Source: Acytostelium subglobosum LB1 (taxonomy: Eukaryota > Evosea > Eumycetozoa > Acytosteliales > Acytosteliaceae). Taken from it: a stretch of DNA of 64,000 nt. The number at the start of each line of letters is the position of its first letter. The stretch's first letter is position 1. The position numbers were made by a program, and so were the translations under genes. Location of the stretch: NCBI RefSeq assembly GCF_000787575.1, contig NW_012236526.1:372001-436000 (forward strand). The letters run 5' to 3'. Positions 11,790-24,395 of this stretch are shown piece by piece. The notes below the pieces were generated by a model. It ran no database searches, was not told the origin of the DNA, and worked only from the letters and a program-made list of their open reading frames with translations.

Positions 11790-12131
11790 TCAATTGAGGT
11801 ATGGTGAACATTTGTTTTGTCTAATGATGCAGACGTATTGTTGTTCCCAACAACCAGCTAAGTAACCTCTGGCATTGGGATCAAAGTTCTCTAAAGTGAC
11901 TGAGGAGTTGCAATAAGCTCCGTCGAAACCTTGGTATAGACAGACATCACAACAATGCTTGGATGTAGGCGATGACACATCTCCATGGAAAAATCTTCCA
12001 CCATTGCGCCAGCAATTAAAAGGACAAACTTCCGGGCATGCCATCTTGTTGCAAGCAATCATCTCTTCGGCAGCATAAATAGCATACACTACCACTACCA
12101 ATACCAGCAATGTAGGAATTATCTTTGTCAT
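11790..12131 (-). CDS. small secreted Cys-rich protein, paralogue 2
   Basis: 113 residues in one exon, ATG at 12131. It opens with a signal peptide (residues 1-21, LLVLVVVVYAIYAAEE) and aligns end to end with paralogue 1: CNKMACPEVC, NGGRFFHGD, CCDVCLYQG, GAYCNSSVT and FDPNARGYLAGC. It has eleven cysteines, one more than its neighbour (in PEVC), so one may be unpaired or make a dimer. The sequences between the cysteines have diverged a good deal, so the duplication is not recent. No known domain is recognised. Confidence 0.82.
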   Translation of the reverse strand: MTKIIPTLLVLVVVVYAIYAAEEMIACNKMACPEVCPFNCWRNGGRFFHGDVSSPTSKHCCDVCLYQGFDGAYCNSSVTLENFDPNARGYLAGCWEQQYVCIIRQNKCSPYLN

Positions 12132-12576
12132 TATTAATATTATTATTATGAATACTTATATCTTTGATTGAATTGAACAATAATGATTGATTGATTTAAT
12201 ATTGATTGATTGGATGACTGTGATAAAGGATGGATGGATGGATTGAGGTTGGACTCGTGAAATTTTACATGTTCAACTAATCAGTAGGTGATTGATTGAG
12301 TTGACAGTGGTTGTATCCATAACCTTAGCCAACAACAACAACAGGTTATAAACACCAAAGAAAGATGGAGTATCAGTAGAAGTAGGATGTGTGTGTGGTG
12401 TGTTAGGATGGACCGACATCATTGGATGGCCGTGTGTGTTGTTGGTGTCAATCACATGATGTGAGGCTCATTCTACAACTACATTTCATTCATTCAATCT
12501 AAAACACAACATCAAAGAATAGATTGATTGACTTAATTTGTTTGGAGATTGGTATGTTTACTACTACTCTACACCC
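12132..12576. other. spacer upstream of Cys-rich paralogue 2
   Basis: 445 bp with TGATTGAT runs next to the start of paralogue 2 and the 3' end of the flippase gene. No gene is seen. Confidence 0.4.
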
Positions 12577-15500
12577 TTAGGCCAACTTGGTGTATGAGGG
12601 TGGATCAATCTTTTGATTGATCAATCTAATGACATACAGTGGCAGACAACTGACTGCCGTGATCACAGCCACTCTCCAACAGAATCCAAATGATAGAATG
12701 AATGATAGTTCTTTAAATTGATTGATTGTGATGGGGAGTTAGTTAGTTGAATGTGATGTGATGTGATGTGATGTTATATGATGTGATAAAACTAATAACA
12801 TACCGAATGCTGTTACTTGAGGTATCATCATGGTACTGATGTAAATGATCAGTGTGACGACTAGAGAGATAACCATGTATCTGTGCCAGCGATGGATCTC
12901 CACGACGACATTGAGCAACTCACAAAGTATCAGTGAGGTAAAAGTGATCGATACAATGTTGTTAAGACTGCTCTCAAAGAGTATGATGGACAGCAGCATG
13001 ATCACGCCGCCCTGGTACGCACTCTTGAGTACCCATATGGCAAAGGTCTTGTAGGATAGCGAACGTCCCTTTTGCAGCTCATGGTAGAGCTCGGGGAATC
13101 TGAATGCAATGTCCTCGGACACGTCCTCATCGAGGATCAATGAGAAGATTGGCGCGTTCGTGTAGACAGTGGCATATCCAACCAACAATGTTCCATTGTA
13201 AATGGACAGCGCGGCAAAGTAGTAGATGGCAGAGAATACACATTGAATGAACGATATGATCAAACCTCTGTGAATGACAAACTGTGATAGACTAGCTGAT
13301 CGCTTGTATGAGTTCCTTCCATGCCACACTATGTTGATTGGTTGAGTTAGTATGAGTATGATGGAGCGATTAAATGAGCGAATGAACTTACATATCAGAC
13401 GACTTAGATAACTAAACTGATTGATTGAGAAGTCTGCCGCGAGGGAAGCTTGCTTGCCTTCTTTGCCAACGATACCAATACCAACATCAGCTGCTTGGAT
13501 CATGCTGACATCGTTGCCACCGTCGCCAATGGCACAGGTTCTCTTCTTGGTCTTCTCTCGGATCAATCGAACAATGTCCGCCTTCTGGGTGGGCGAGCAT
13601 CGACAGCAGACCACCGAGGGCGCTTTGGACGCCGCGTTGATAAAGTCGTCCTTGAAGTTATCCAGACAGAGTTGCAGTGATGGGCCGTCGATGATCAGAC
13701 AGGCATCACGCAGTCGCGAGAAATGTTCGAGCTTCTCAGATGCGCGGAACTTGTCAGTGACGGAGATTTGGAACAGTGACTGAGTGCGCGACACTAGCTT
13801 GGTCGAGATGGCAATACATGTAGCTGTTTCGATCTTGTCACCAGTGAGCATCCATACCTTGACGGCGGCATTCCGCAGTCGCTCCAGTGTGACCTTGACG
13901 TTGGTCTGCAGTTTGTCCTCTACCCCTGTCAATGCGATCAGCTCGAGGTTCCTCTCGATCGTGCCGATGGCCTCTTGAACACGCGCTGCACGATCCACAA
14001 TCGATGTCTTGGCATTGTTGTATCGGTTCAAGAATTCGTTGTACTCCTGCTCCGACATGACTCGCTTGCCAAATGCCAAGGTCCTGAGTCCCTCACGCGC
14101 CATGTTGCCCGACTCCTCATCGAGCCAATCATTATTCTGGACTAGCTTGGCGATGACCGAGTCAGCGCCTTTCATGTAGAAAGTGATCACGCCCTGGCAG
14201 TCACGCAAGATGATGCCCATTCGCTTGGTCTCTGATGTGAAGGGGAAGATGTTGAGGATCTCGTAGGTCTCCTGCTCGCCGAGTGGTGTGGACAGTGTGA
14301 TCGAGTTCAGCTCTCGGCCGCTGAGCACCAGTCCAATCGACTCTGTGAACTTGACGAGTGCGATCTCGTCTGGGCTCGATGCCTGGTAGCTCTGCTTGGA
14401 TGCGGCGGCGATTGATGAGGACGATGCTTCGTCCTCGTCGTCATCGATCACACATCGATTGGACTCGTCGTCATCGTCATCCTCGGGCTCAGGCTCCTGT
14501 CGCTTGATCTCAGTCACCTTGTCATAGCCATTCTTTGACTTGAAGAACTTGCGTAGTTTAGAGCGACCTTGTTGTTGTTGCTGTTGTTCCTGCTGTTGTA
14601 GTTGTTGCTCCTCATGAATGTCCACACCCTCATGCTCCTCACTGGCGGCCACAGGGGTCACATTATGACACAAAGCAATGGCTGTGATTGCCTCCTTGAC
14701 CTTGAATCCAAGGTTCCTACGTCCTCTAGTAGTCTGCGGTTGTTGCTGTTGTGCACTTGAGTACGACGTGTGGAGCTCTCGCTTGAGTTCCGACAGACTC
14801 TCCTTGGAGTAGGACATCGAGCCAAGATGCAACTTCTTGAATATCATCTCGTTTTGAGTGAGCGTGCCAGTCTTGTCGGTCAGCAGGTACTCAATGCGAC
14901 CAAGTTCCTCGGGAATGGTCGATGAGCGCACCACCGTGCCAGGGATCTGCTTGTCACGCATCATCATCAGAGAGTATGCTGTCTTGCCCAGATCGAGATT
15001 GACCCTCATACTGATGGGGATGATGGCAGAGAACAATAGAACGTACCTGAATAGGTAGATGTACCAGGCACCTCTGAATCCCTTCAGACAGATCATAACG
15101 AATGAGAGAACACATAGCAGGAGGAAGAGAACCTTTGATAGATTGTTGATCTCACTGTCCAGAATGCCACTCTTTGTCGATGGTATGCTTGTGTTCATCA
15201 CACATCGTGTCTCCCTGCCAGTGTATATCGCGCATCCGATCACACTACCAGATGCAATAACAGTGTTGGCCCACAATGTATTCTCCACACTGATTGACTC
15301 TGTTTCGCTCTGATTGATTGAATGGATGGTCAGGTAATGTGAATCGATCGAGTAAATGACCAATCATATACATACAGTGTCATTCTTTGTAAAGTTGCCA
15401 ATGAATGAGTAGATGTCCTTCTTGGGTCGCTCAGCATAGATGGACGCGCGCATGTTTAGTAGGGCGTCGTCGTTGAGCAGCTTTTGTGTGATGTGAATCG

Positions 15501-16731
15501 AACGTCGAAGCTTCCAGTCGGTCTCGCCATCGAGTTGATCAGTTCTAATGAATGAGGCGCCATTCTTCTCGGTGGTCCTCATGAAGACCATATCGCATGG
15601 TACTCTCTGATTAGTCTCGACCTTGATGAAATTGCCAACTTTGATGTCTGAGCTTGGTATGGATTCGTATCCATTTCGAGTCAATCGCAGATAATGTTGA
15701 GAGTTGGCTTCCTTGTCTCGTCTAAATCGCTGGAAGTCATCATAAGCTTCTTTGATAATTGTAATAGAAAGTACAAAGACCAATGGTGATATATATGTGA
15801 ATAGATAGCCTGTTTGTGTCGTGCATGCATGTAAGTAATCCATCCATCCAATCCAACTCAATCCAATTAATGACCAGTCCATTCATACCTGTCTGTAAAG
15901 GTGGGATGAATTGAGATAGCGCTACCATGAGGAAGTACAAGTTGAAGAAGTACTTGAACTGTTCATAAAGAATGACAAAGATGAATGTGTATAGGTTATA
16001 CTTCTGATTCCTAACTACATTGGGTGGGAACCTATGAGTGAATGATGTTAGTCCTCATCAATCATGTGCGCGAGTATGTGTCTTACTTGGTGGTCTGCTC
16101 GTCCAACTCCAAGTTGATCGTCCTTGGGAGATAGATATGCTTGCGCATCACAAAGTCCTTGACCTTTTGAACGAATGTCCTGGTGTCGACCTCCTTTTGG
16201 ATGCGTAGTGATAAGATGTTAGAGATATGGTGAACAACAACAACGTGATCGATGAGTTTGTACATACTGCAAGCATTCGTGAAGAGGAGTTCAGTGATGA
16301 TGAGAGTAGAGGAGATGATCCATCATCTCGTAGATTATCAATTTCGATGTATTTGCCAGTGCTGTCGTGGCTGCTGCGAAGAAGGTCGTCATCGCTGATG
16401 TTGAGTGTGCCACCTGGTGGAGGCGGATGTGCCGAGTATGAGAACGTCTGTGACATCACTGCTGTTGCCTTGTTGTCGTGATGGTCGTCGTTATCGTCAA
16501 ACTCGTCAGAGGAGTGATGATGCAACAATGGTTGGTTGCTTGAGAATGTTGTCAGGGGGATGGCTACAGTCGTAGGTGAGTTTGATGTCTTTGCACGTCT
16601 TAACCTTGATGACAGCGATCCTCCACTCAATGATGAAGGACTAATAATTGGTTCGTTATCTGACGTATTTGGTTGACCACTTGTCGCCAGCTCTGTAGTC
16701 TGGAGTCCGTCTGTCTGGCACTGACTGTCTA
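12577..16731 (-). CDS. P4-ATPase (lipid flippase), Neo1/ATP9 class
   Basis: Coding exons: (about 16731)-16268, 16193-16087, 16031-15889, 15809-15376, 15309-13392, 13328-12804 and 12710-12577, roughly 1,240 residues. The 5' end is uncertain: the first exon frame is open up to 16750 but has no in-frame ATG before TTSQ-like Ser/Thr-rich sequence, so a small upstream exon is likely missing. Motifs: [12 protein letters not shown], the TGE-like [22 protein letters not shown] in M4, phosphorylation site [26 protein letters not shown], and the C-terminal [10 protein letters not shown]. The string [20 protein letters not shown] is diagnostic for the ATP9A/B-Neo1 class, which works at Golgi/endosomes without a CDC50 subunit. 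An acidic, Gln-rich insertion lies between the phosphorylation and nucleotide-binding domains. It should move aminophospholipids to the cytosolic leaflet. Confidence 0.9.
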
Positions 16732-16750
16732 TGTCTGTCCTTCTGTCTAT

Positions 16751-17347
16751 TTATCACTCTTTCTAACTTCCAAGCACGTGATGTTGATTGATACACTTCA
16801 ATGTTTGATTGACCAATTATAATGCTTGTTTGTTTCAAATTGAGATAATATATATATATTAGATATATATATTTTATGTATATATATGTATGTGATGATA
16901 TAAGATATAATGATAATGAATGACCAGTCACTGGTTGCAGCTTATAACTCAAACTTACACACCCAGTTTGACATTCTTGCAACGTGTTTCGTCATGAAGG
17001 TGAAGATTGGGGATACAGTAGTTTGGGGTGATGCAAGTGTGAATGTGTGTGAGTGTGTCTGCGAGGGTATGTCTGTGAGGGTATGTCTCCGGGAATGAAT
17101 GTAAGTTCAAAGTTGCAATGATGATAACAATGATCATTTATTATTAAGTGAGAGTGAGTCAGTCAGTCAGTCACTACTATACTCTCTGTCCACTCCTACA
17201 TCCGCACTGTCTGAAGTTATGGGAGGCGATAATGATTGATTGAAGCTTTGCTATCGTCTTCTTGTTGGCTCGCTGTACACAGTTGATCGAGGCAGTTGAG
17301 TTGTATTGTATACATATATGTTGGTTATGTTGACCGTCGTCGCTCGC
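16751..17347. promoter_or_regulatory. flippase upstream / Y14 downstream spacer
   Basis: About 600 bp. It has a TATATA-rich block (16845-16895), a repeated GAGGGTATGTCT box (17060-17087) and a possible missing first exon of the flippase. A TTTATT at 17137-17142 is the AATAAA signal of Y14 in its sense. Confidence 0.4.
17137..17142 (-). terminator. AATAAA signal (Y14 gene)
   Basis: AATAAA in the sense of the Y14 gene, about 205 bp after its stop codon. Confidence 0.35.
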
Positions 17348-17989
17348 TTAGTATCTTCTCCTGTTGTCACGATCATCTCTGTCATAGCCACCACGACCAC
17401 GACCGCCACCTCCACCACGATTGTAACTCTCGAGTGTACGATGTTGTTGACGAGGTCTGTCTGAACCACCACGTCGTTGACTGCGCAGTTGCAGCACTGG
17501 TCCTGATGTGTCATTGGTCGACACGAATGCATAGTCGACCGATAGTTTCTGACCAGCGATCTCCAGTTTGCCGCTCTCCTTGATGGCAGCGTCCGCCTCG
17601 CTCTGGTTCTCATACTCGATCATGGCGTAGCCCTTGACAAAGCCAGTGCGACGATCGTAGTTGAGATGCAGGTTCCTGATGGCGCCATACTCGCAAAAGA
17701 CATCGCGCAGGTCGCTCTCTTGCACCTCGTCGTGTATGTTGGTCACGATGATGATCCAGCCTTCGATCGAGCGTATTGGTGTACCAGGCTTGATCTCGCT
17801 CTCTGTCGCACTCAGTGGTTCAAACACACCGTCTTGACCAGCATAACGTTCCGAATCGATAGAGTCTGTTGTACCTCTGCCTTTAAACTTTGATGGCAAT
17901 ATACCCTTTCTCAAATCTGATGTATATATCTTCTCCTTCTGATCTCCATCCTTTGATGATGCACCTGTTTCCATTGGTTCATCAGACAT
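17348..17989 (-). CDS. rbm8A: exon-junction complex protein Y14 (RBM8A)
   Basis: One exon, 213 residues. The N-terminal part is charged and disordered. The RRM (about 90-170) starts with the Y14 signature SIEGWIIIVTNIHDEV and continues through LNYDRRTGFVKGYAMIEYEN and LSVDYAFV. The tail has RGG and Arg/Asp repeats. In the exon junction complex Y14 pairs with Mago on the RRM beta-sheet and marks spliced mRNAs for export and nonsense-mediated decay. The pattern of RNP residues matches Y14 proteins that bind Mago rather than RNA. The gene has no intron and is divergent from the M16 protease gene (570 bp apart). Confidence 0.93.
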   Translation of the reverse strand: MSDEPMETGASSKDGDQKEKIYTSDLRKGILPSKFKGRGTTDSIDSERYAGQDGVFEPLSATESEIKPGTPIRSIEGWIIIVTNIHDEVQESDLRDVFCEYGAIRNLHLNYDRRTGFVKGYAMIEYENQSEADAAIKESGKLEIAGQKLSVDYAFVSTNDTSGPVLQLRSQRRGGSDRPRQQHRTLESYNRGGGGGRGRGGYDRDDRDNRRRY

Positions 17990-18529
17990 CTTGTTCTATA
18001 TTATTATTTATGTATGTATGTATGTATACTGACTATTATTATCTCTTTGTTGAATAACAATGAATGAAGAACACAGCTTGATTACAAACGGGTGAATGAA
18101 TGAATGGTCTTTTTCATTCAAACTTGATCTTTTAGCGAACTTCAAACTTTATTGGAATCATTCCTTACTCCGGCACAAAACAATCATTTCAATTCATTCA
18201 TGTTATAACTCTCATTGTTATACATATACAACTTCAACTTCATCTTCAACTTCATCTTCTAGCTAGCTCATACACACTCATTCACACATGCATGACTTCA
18301 CAACAATCCACAACCTTGACCCCCTTCTTCATCAACTTTGTGGTCTAGTGTTGAAGTTGATGGCAGTCGTTTCAAGTGCGAATGATTGAATGAATGAGTA
18401 TGGTGTATGATCTAATACCGATACACCATTGAACTGCAACAAAGTCACAGCAATGGCCACCTTTACTACAACATCAAATACAACCTCAACATCAACATCA
18501 ACATCATCAATTACAATCAATTACAACCA

Positions 18530-18559
<30 letters not shown>
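17990..18559. promoter_or_regulatory. divergent spacer: Y14 / M16 protease
   Basis: 570 bp between divergent starts, AT-rich, with CTTCAACTTCATCTTC direct repeats at about 18230-18262 and an (AAT)n run right at the protease ATG (18535-18560). Confidence 0.45.
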
Positions 18560-18560
<1 letters not shown>

Positions 18561-21500
18561 TGATTAGTATTGAGAATAATCATAGGATTGAGAAATCACC
18601 ATCAGATGATAGGTTGTATAGACATTTGGTGTTGGAGAATGAGATGAGTATTATGTTGGTACAGGACGAAAAGACATCACATGCAGCTGCCACCATGAAT
18701 GTCAGTGTTGGTTCTTCATCAGATCCGGACAACATGCTTGGAATGGCACACTTCCTCGAACACATGCTATTCCTAGGCACCGAAACTTATCCAATAGAGG
18801 GCGAGTATCGATCATTCATACAATCACATGGTGGCAAGTGTAATGCCTTCACAGGATGTAAGTACTCCCTCAATCGTTGACTGGAATCATTCCACTCACA
18901 CTCACACTCACACTTAACTCAATCAATTAGTTCACGAGACAAATTATTGCTTCTTTGTTAATCCTGATCAGTTGGAACCATCCCTGGACAGATTGTCAAG
19001 TTTCTTTAAATGTCCATTGTTGTCGGCTGAGGCATCATTGAGAGAGATCAATGCGATACACTCAGAGTATGTGTTGAGAGCTCAATCAGAAGCCAATCGT
19101 CGTGCCACTGCAATCAAACATTGTTTCACTGGTCATCCAATTGGTCGATTCGGAGATGGCAACCTCAATACATTGAAGCCCGAGGAAGGACTGCATGAGA
19201 GGATGGTGCAGTTCTATCATGACAACTACTCTTCCAACATCATGTGTCTATGCATCGTTGGTCGGGAGCCACTTGATGTCCTAGAGTCATGGGCCAGGAC
19301 ACACTTTGCCCAAGTCAAGAACAACAATGTGGAGAGATACAAGACACCGCCTCTAGTACTGCCTCATCCAACACGTCTATACACCGCGCCATCCAACCCT
19401 CATACCCATGACCTGCAGTTCATCTGGCCAATGCCACCTCATCTAACATACACCAATACGATCAGAAGTGGATCATGTGGACATGTGGTCAACTTGCTTG
19501 GACACGAGGCAAGAGGCACTGTGTTGGCATTGCTCAGACAGTTGGACTATGCAAGTGAGTTGGATGCTAGCAATGTACAATATGATGACAATGCACAGAT
19601 ACTTGTATTGAGTGTCCGGCTGACCGAGCTTGGCCTGTCCAAGACTGATGAGATCATTGGCTTGGTATTCCAGTACATTGGAATGCTTTACGATCAGCAC
19701 ATACCCGACCACATTATCAATGAGCGAGTGTCTATCTCAAAGAATCAATGGACCACGCTGGAGAAGGGATCATCTCTCGACTATTCCATGTCCATCGCAC
19801 AGAACTTGTTCTATCGCTCAGAGACCGAGTTCGTACTGAAACGAAGCTACATGAATGAGTATGTGGACATGGATGCGATCAAGTCAATCCTGGGCAACTG
19901 TACCATGGACAACTTGTTACTGGTGTTCGCGTCAAAGACATTGGAGTCCAAGTTGGATCAGGTGAACGAGGACTACGACTTCAAGTTTGCCACTGATTGT
20001 ATAACATCAATGGAGATGGATAGGTGGAAGGCCGTTCCCAAGAACAGCCAGCTCTCATTCCCAAAGGAGAATCCATACCTCAGCACCGATCATTCAATCA
20101 AGTGTGATCAAACAATGGATAAGTTGTTGCCACAGCCTGTCTACGATCATGATGGAATCACAGTGGAGTACCTCCCGGACACAATGTTTGGATCTCCATC
20201 AGCACACCTGTTTATCAAGCTCCATGGCAATGCATTCGAACATCAATTGACCATTGACAATCTGATCAAGATGAGTATGTTGTGTAAATGTGTCGAGTCA
20301 TATTTGAAAGAGGACATACTATACTATGCTAGATTGGCCGGTATAGTGAGCCAACTCAACATGGCCATTGATTGCATTCAGATGATATTCGATGGACACA
20401 GCGAGAAGTTGATGATCATCGCCCAGCAGGTCATCCAGCATCTTTCATCATTCAACATCTCACCCGTGCAGTTTGAGCAGGTACGCGAGATACTTGGGTC
20501 GGTGATCAAGAGTCGATCCTACACATCACCGCTCAGACAGGCAGAGGAAGAGGAGATCCAGTATCTCAGCAATATCTCCGCCACTGTTGATGAGAAGTTG
20601 GAGGCACTGGCCGCACTCAACATCACATCATTCAACATCTTTGTTCAAAATCTCTTCAACAAGAGTGATTACCGATGTCTGATCGTTGGCAACTTGACCA
20701 AGAATGACGCCATTGCATTTGGATCTCAACTATCCGAGTACATCCCATCTCGACATCTCAGGGTACACGACACAGACATAGACACCATGGCCATGGTCAA
20801 GTCACATTGTATAGAATTGTCACCTGGCTCTCAAACATTGCTTCGCAAGCCATTCAACAATGACAAGGATGCTGGTGCACTGTGTGGAGTGAGTGTGTCA
20901 CTTGGAGACATGAGGGATATACCAAACATGGCAATGAGCAGAGTGATCTTGGCCATATTCAATATAGTTGCATTCAGTCAGTTGAGGACCAGAGAGCAAC
21001 TGGGTTATGTGGTACAAGTCACTCGTAGCAATGTACACGATACATCATTCCACAGTGTAATCATTCAATCAACTAATCGTAATCCAGATTTCTTGTACAA
21101 ACGTATTGTACAATACATCAATCAAGACTTTGTACAAGTGTTGGAAGAGTTGACTCCAGAGACATTCAAGTCCTATATCCACACAGTCCAAGAGAACCTC
21201 CAAACCAAGTTTATGAACATTGGTAGTATGGCATTATTCTACTGGGCATCCACTCTATTATTTAATGATTATCAATTCAGTATGTACTCTATCAATCATT
21301 TTCCAGGACCCAGTTGATCTCTCACTCATTCACTCAATCGATCAATCGATCAATCAAATAGATATGAAGATGGCGGAATACTTGGATGGAGTTACAAAGA
21401 GTGATTTGATTGATTATTATAACAGAGTGTTTGTTAGATCAGATACAAGAACATACTTTGCAGTACAATTATATGGAAATGATCAACAACCGATGAAGCA

Positions 21501-21603
21501 AGATATCAATGATCCATCAATCACTCTAATTGATTGTTCACCATCTGTTTTCAAACAACAACAACAACTTCTACAACAAGGAGGAGGATCGGCAAATCCA
21601 TAA
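18560..21603 (+). CDS. insulin-degrading-enzyme-type M16 metalloprotease
   Basis: Exons 18560-18857, 18931-21279 and 21362-21603 give 962 residues, the usual length for insulysin. The inverted zinc motif HFLEH is at residues 64-68 (GMAHFLEHMLFLGT), and the third zinc ligand Glu is supplied in the EINAIHSEY block. The FHETNYCFFV and HPIGRFGDGNLNTL segments and the C-terminal half's SQLRTREQLGYVVQ motif are standard for the IDE family, whose two halves form a closed chamber degrading short amyloid-like peptides. There is no signal peptide, so cytosolic or peroxisomal location is likely. The second intron is placed because the frame otherwise stops at SINHFPGPS, while the last exon (MAEYLDGVTKSDLIDYYNRV) continues the family sequence. 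Confidence 0.93.
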
Positions 21604-22124
21604 AGAGTTCATCCACTTAATTTGATTAATTGATTGATTGACTTGGCTCATCGGGTAGGGTCCAGTGTCTCTCGGCTTTCATTATGACATCAGTAATAGA
21701 CAATAGAATAAGAACTAATTAGTTTATAGATGGTGACATCCAAATTTTGATTGAATTAGTGGAGTTGATGAGCCACCACCACACTCACAAGGATTAGATT
21801 CTCAAAATGATCAACGATGTCATGGAAGACCATCAAAGGTTTGGGGTGAATGCGAGATTCAAGCTCAGTGAAATTTACATTCGAATTCTCTCTCGTTTGG
21901 GACATCACACTTCTAAAGGACACCTTTTACCTTGATATCAATCAAACCTCATTCTCTCTATCAATCAACTGTAACATTTATATATATATCACTTTGTTAT
22001 TATCTCATTAACTCAATCACATCACATCACATTACATTATATCCTTTCATTCAAATACTATCATTCGTTCAATCAATCAATCAATCAAACATAATTTTAT
22101 ACATAGAGATAGATAGAACGGAGA
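21604..22124. other. spacer between the M16 and CBM20-USP genes
   Basis: 521 bp. The 3' side of the protease gene is GC-mixed and the 5' side of the next gene has CAATCAATCAAT runs (22070-22088). No gene is recognised. Confidence 0.4.
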
Positions 22125-24395
22125 ATGAAGAAGAGAATAATAGTTAGATTCTATGTACAGAAGAAGGTTGAATATGGTCAATATCTAAAGATAACGGGGT
22201 CTGTACCTGGTCTTGGTTATTGGTCAGTGGACAATGGAATAAGGATGCAGTGGACAGAGGGTGATTGGTGGATTGCAGAGTATCAATGTGAGGGTGCATT
22301 GTACTCACAACCAAAGAATCAATTCCGTTTGGATCCTGTATTTGGTCTATGTCTAGAAGAGACCAACAACACAGACCTGTTATCAAGTGCCTCGTCCACT
22401 CCATCTAGCGCCTCCTCGTCCACGTCATCATTCCTTCTCAACAGCACACAGTCACTGTCGCCCAAGCTCAAGGGCGTCTCGCCACAGTTCATCGACCTCG
22501 AGTACAAGTACGTACTGTTTGAGAACTACACCACGGCTTGGGAGTCTGAGCGCAATCACAAGGTCAGCTTCATGGTGTGGTCCGACCCATCAGTCGCCAA
22601 GGACGTTGAGGACATCCTCATAGAGATACGTGATGAATGGAATGGAGGCAACGGCGTCTGCCCCACGCTGGACTTCCAATCGAACCAGCCCATAGTCCTG
22701 GACCGCTCGGCAGCTCATTACTCATCGCCGAGCACAATGGGACTCGGCAGCTATTCCCCGACCTCGTCCAGCTCGTCCATATACTCGAGCTGCTCGTCAT
22801 TGCAGCTGACTGACAGCGAGAAGCAGTACTGCTTCCTGCATCCGATGGACCCGCACCCTGTACCCCGCTACCCGGCCCAGATCTGTACGTTCATCGTGGT
22901 GGGCGAGGGCAACACCGACTCGCACAGCGTGCTCCTGGTCAGCCACTTCTTTGGCTCGGAGTTCCAGAACTCCATCCAGATGATACCAATCGTGCAGCTG
23001 GGCGTACCCTACACGCTCTGGGTGGGCCAGCTGTACGCGCCACAGCCAATCAAGTTTGAGTACAAGTACGTCGTGGTCAGCAATAACAATCGTGGAATGT
23101 TCTGGGAGAAGGGCACGAGATACTTCTCATCGTCGACACAAGGTCCTCGACTCCTAATCAACAATGATGGCCCATTGCGTGTGTCTGATGCCAGTCCATC
23201 ATGGATAATGACTGGTCTCGTTGGACTTGTACAGACTGACTTCAACTGTGCCCTAGTATCCGTTGTACAGATGTTATATCATATATCACCTTTAAAGAAT
23301 GTAAGTGATGATTACTTTGATCATGGATGTACAGTCACTGACATACGACCACAACAGGTATTATTGAACCTAAGGGGAAAGATTGGATTCCCATATACTC
23401 AATGTCTGGCCAATATATTCACATCGATGGAGATGGGCTCTCAAACTACGGAGCTCCATCCACTACAGACAATGATTGGAAACTGCTCAGATGCAGCCGA
23501 AATACTAAACATAATCCTGGTTTCTCTAATCGAGGAGGTATCAAGGGTATGTATCATCATTCAATCACTCAATCAATCGCTCGATCACTCACTCAATCAA
23601 TATACTTCTAGATCTCACAAATATCGAGTCATGACAATATAGTGATTGATCATTTGTTTGAAGGAGAACTTACACAGACATCAATATTTGTGGAGCAGAC
23701 TACATTGGATGGACAACAACAACAACAACAACAACAAGGAGAGATAACAGCAGTCAAGACACATAAGGAGAAGTTTGTCAATATTATACTTCCAGTCCGT
23801 GGATACACATCACTAGAGTCATCCTTCCAATCATACAAACATAATATCGAGCATTACGAATCACCAAACACAGTATGCGAGACAACAATCACAATGGACA
23901 TAATACCAGATATATTCATAATTCAACTTGATCGAACATATTATCAATCATCATCATCATCGAACTCATCCTCGGATAACCAATCACAGCAACAACAACA
24001 ACAACTTGTTAAACTAGTTGACATGTTCTCATTTCCAAAGAAGTTCTATCCGACGGATAACAATGCACAGTATAATCTAAAGGCTATTATATGTCACACT
24101 GGCTCTGTGGATGCGATCAACAGTGGACACTTCTTTATATACGTTCGTCGTGGCAAGCAATGGTACAAATGTGATGGTGCCACAATCCTAAAGGTTAGCC
24201 AGCGAGAGGCAATCAATGACAGCTATGGTGGTGGTGCCAATGATTCATATGCATGTAAGTTATAACTTCATACGTTTAGATTGATTGAGCGATTGATCCA
24301 ATCATACTGATCCTACACAACTAACTCATTCAATCAATCAACCAATATCAGATATACTTGTTTATGAAAAGTTGGTCACACTGGAAAATAGATAA
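22125..24395 (+). CDS. two CBM20 modules fused to a ubiquitin-specific protease
   Basis: Exons 22125-23546, 23612-24254 and 24352-24395 encode 702 residues. The first CBM20 (about 5-150) has the starch/glycogen-binding pattern: GQYLKITGSVPGLGYW, GDWWIAEYQ, EYKYV, and an aromatic/NRK-like WESERNHKV. A second, looser CBM20 (about 245-340) ends FEYKYVVVSNNNRGMFWEKG. A USP domain follows: GLVQTDFNCALVSVVQ carries the catalytic Cys (375), although the usual oxyanion Asn five residues before it is Gln. The His box GHFFIYVRRGKQWYKCDG keeps His 647 and Asp 662 of the triad, and the final exon supplies the standard SYAYILVYEK. It may remove ubiquitin from proteins on glycogen; that is inference. A poly-Gln run sits near residues 500-508. 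I know no well-studied protein with this layout. Confidence 0.82.

Noticed and set aside
17215-17225. TTATGGGA, the reverse of the same box
   Set aside because: Single copy within an intergenic tail of Y14 with nothing RNA-like next to it.
19473-20000. Antisense frames within the M16 protease and glutamate dehydrogenase genes
   Set aside because: Complete overlap with strongly conserved coding sequence.
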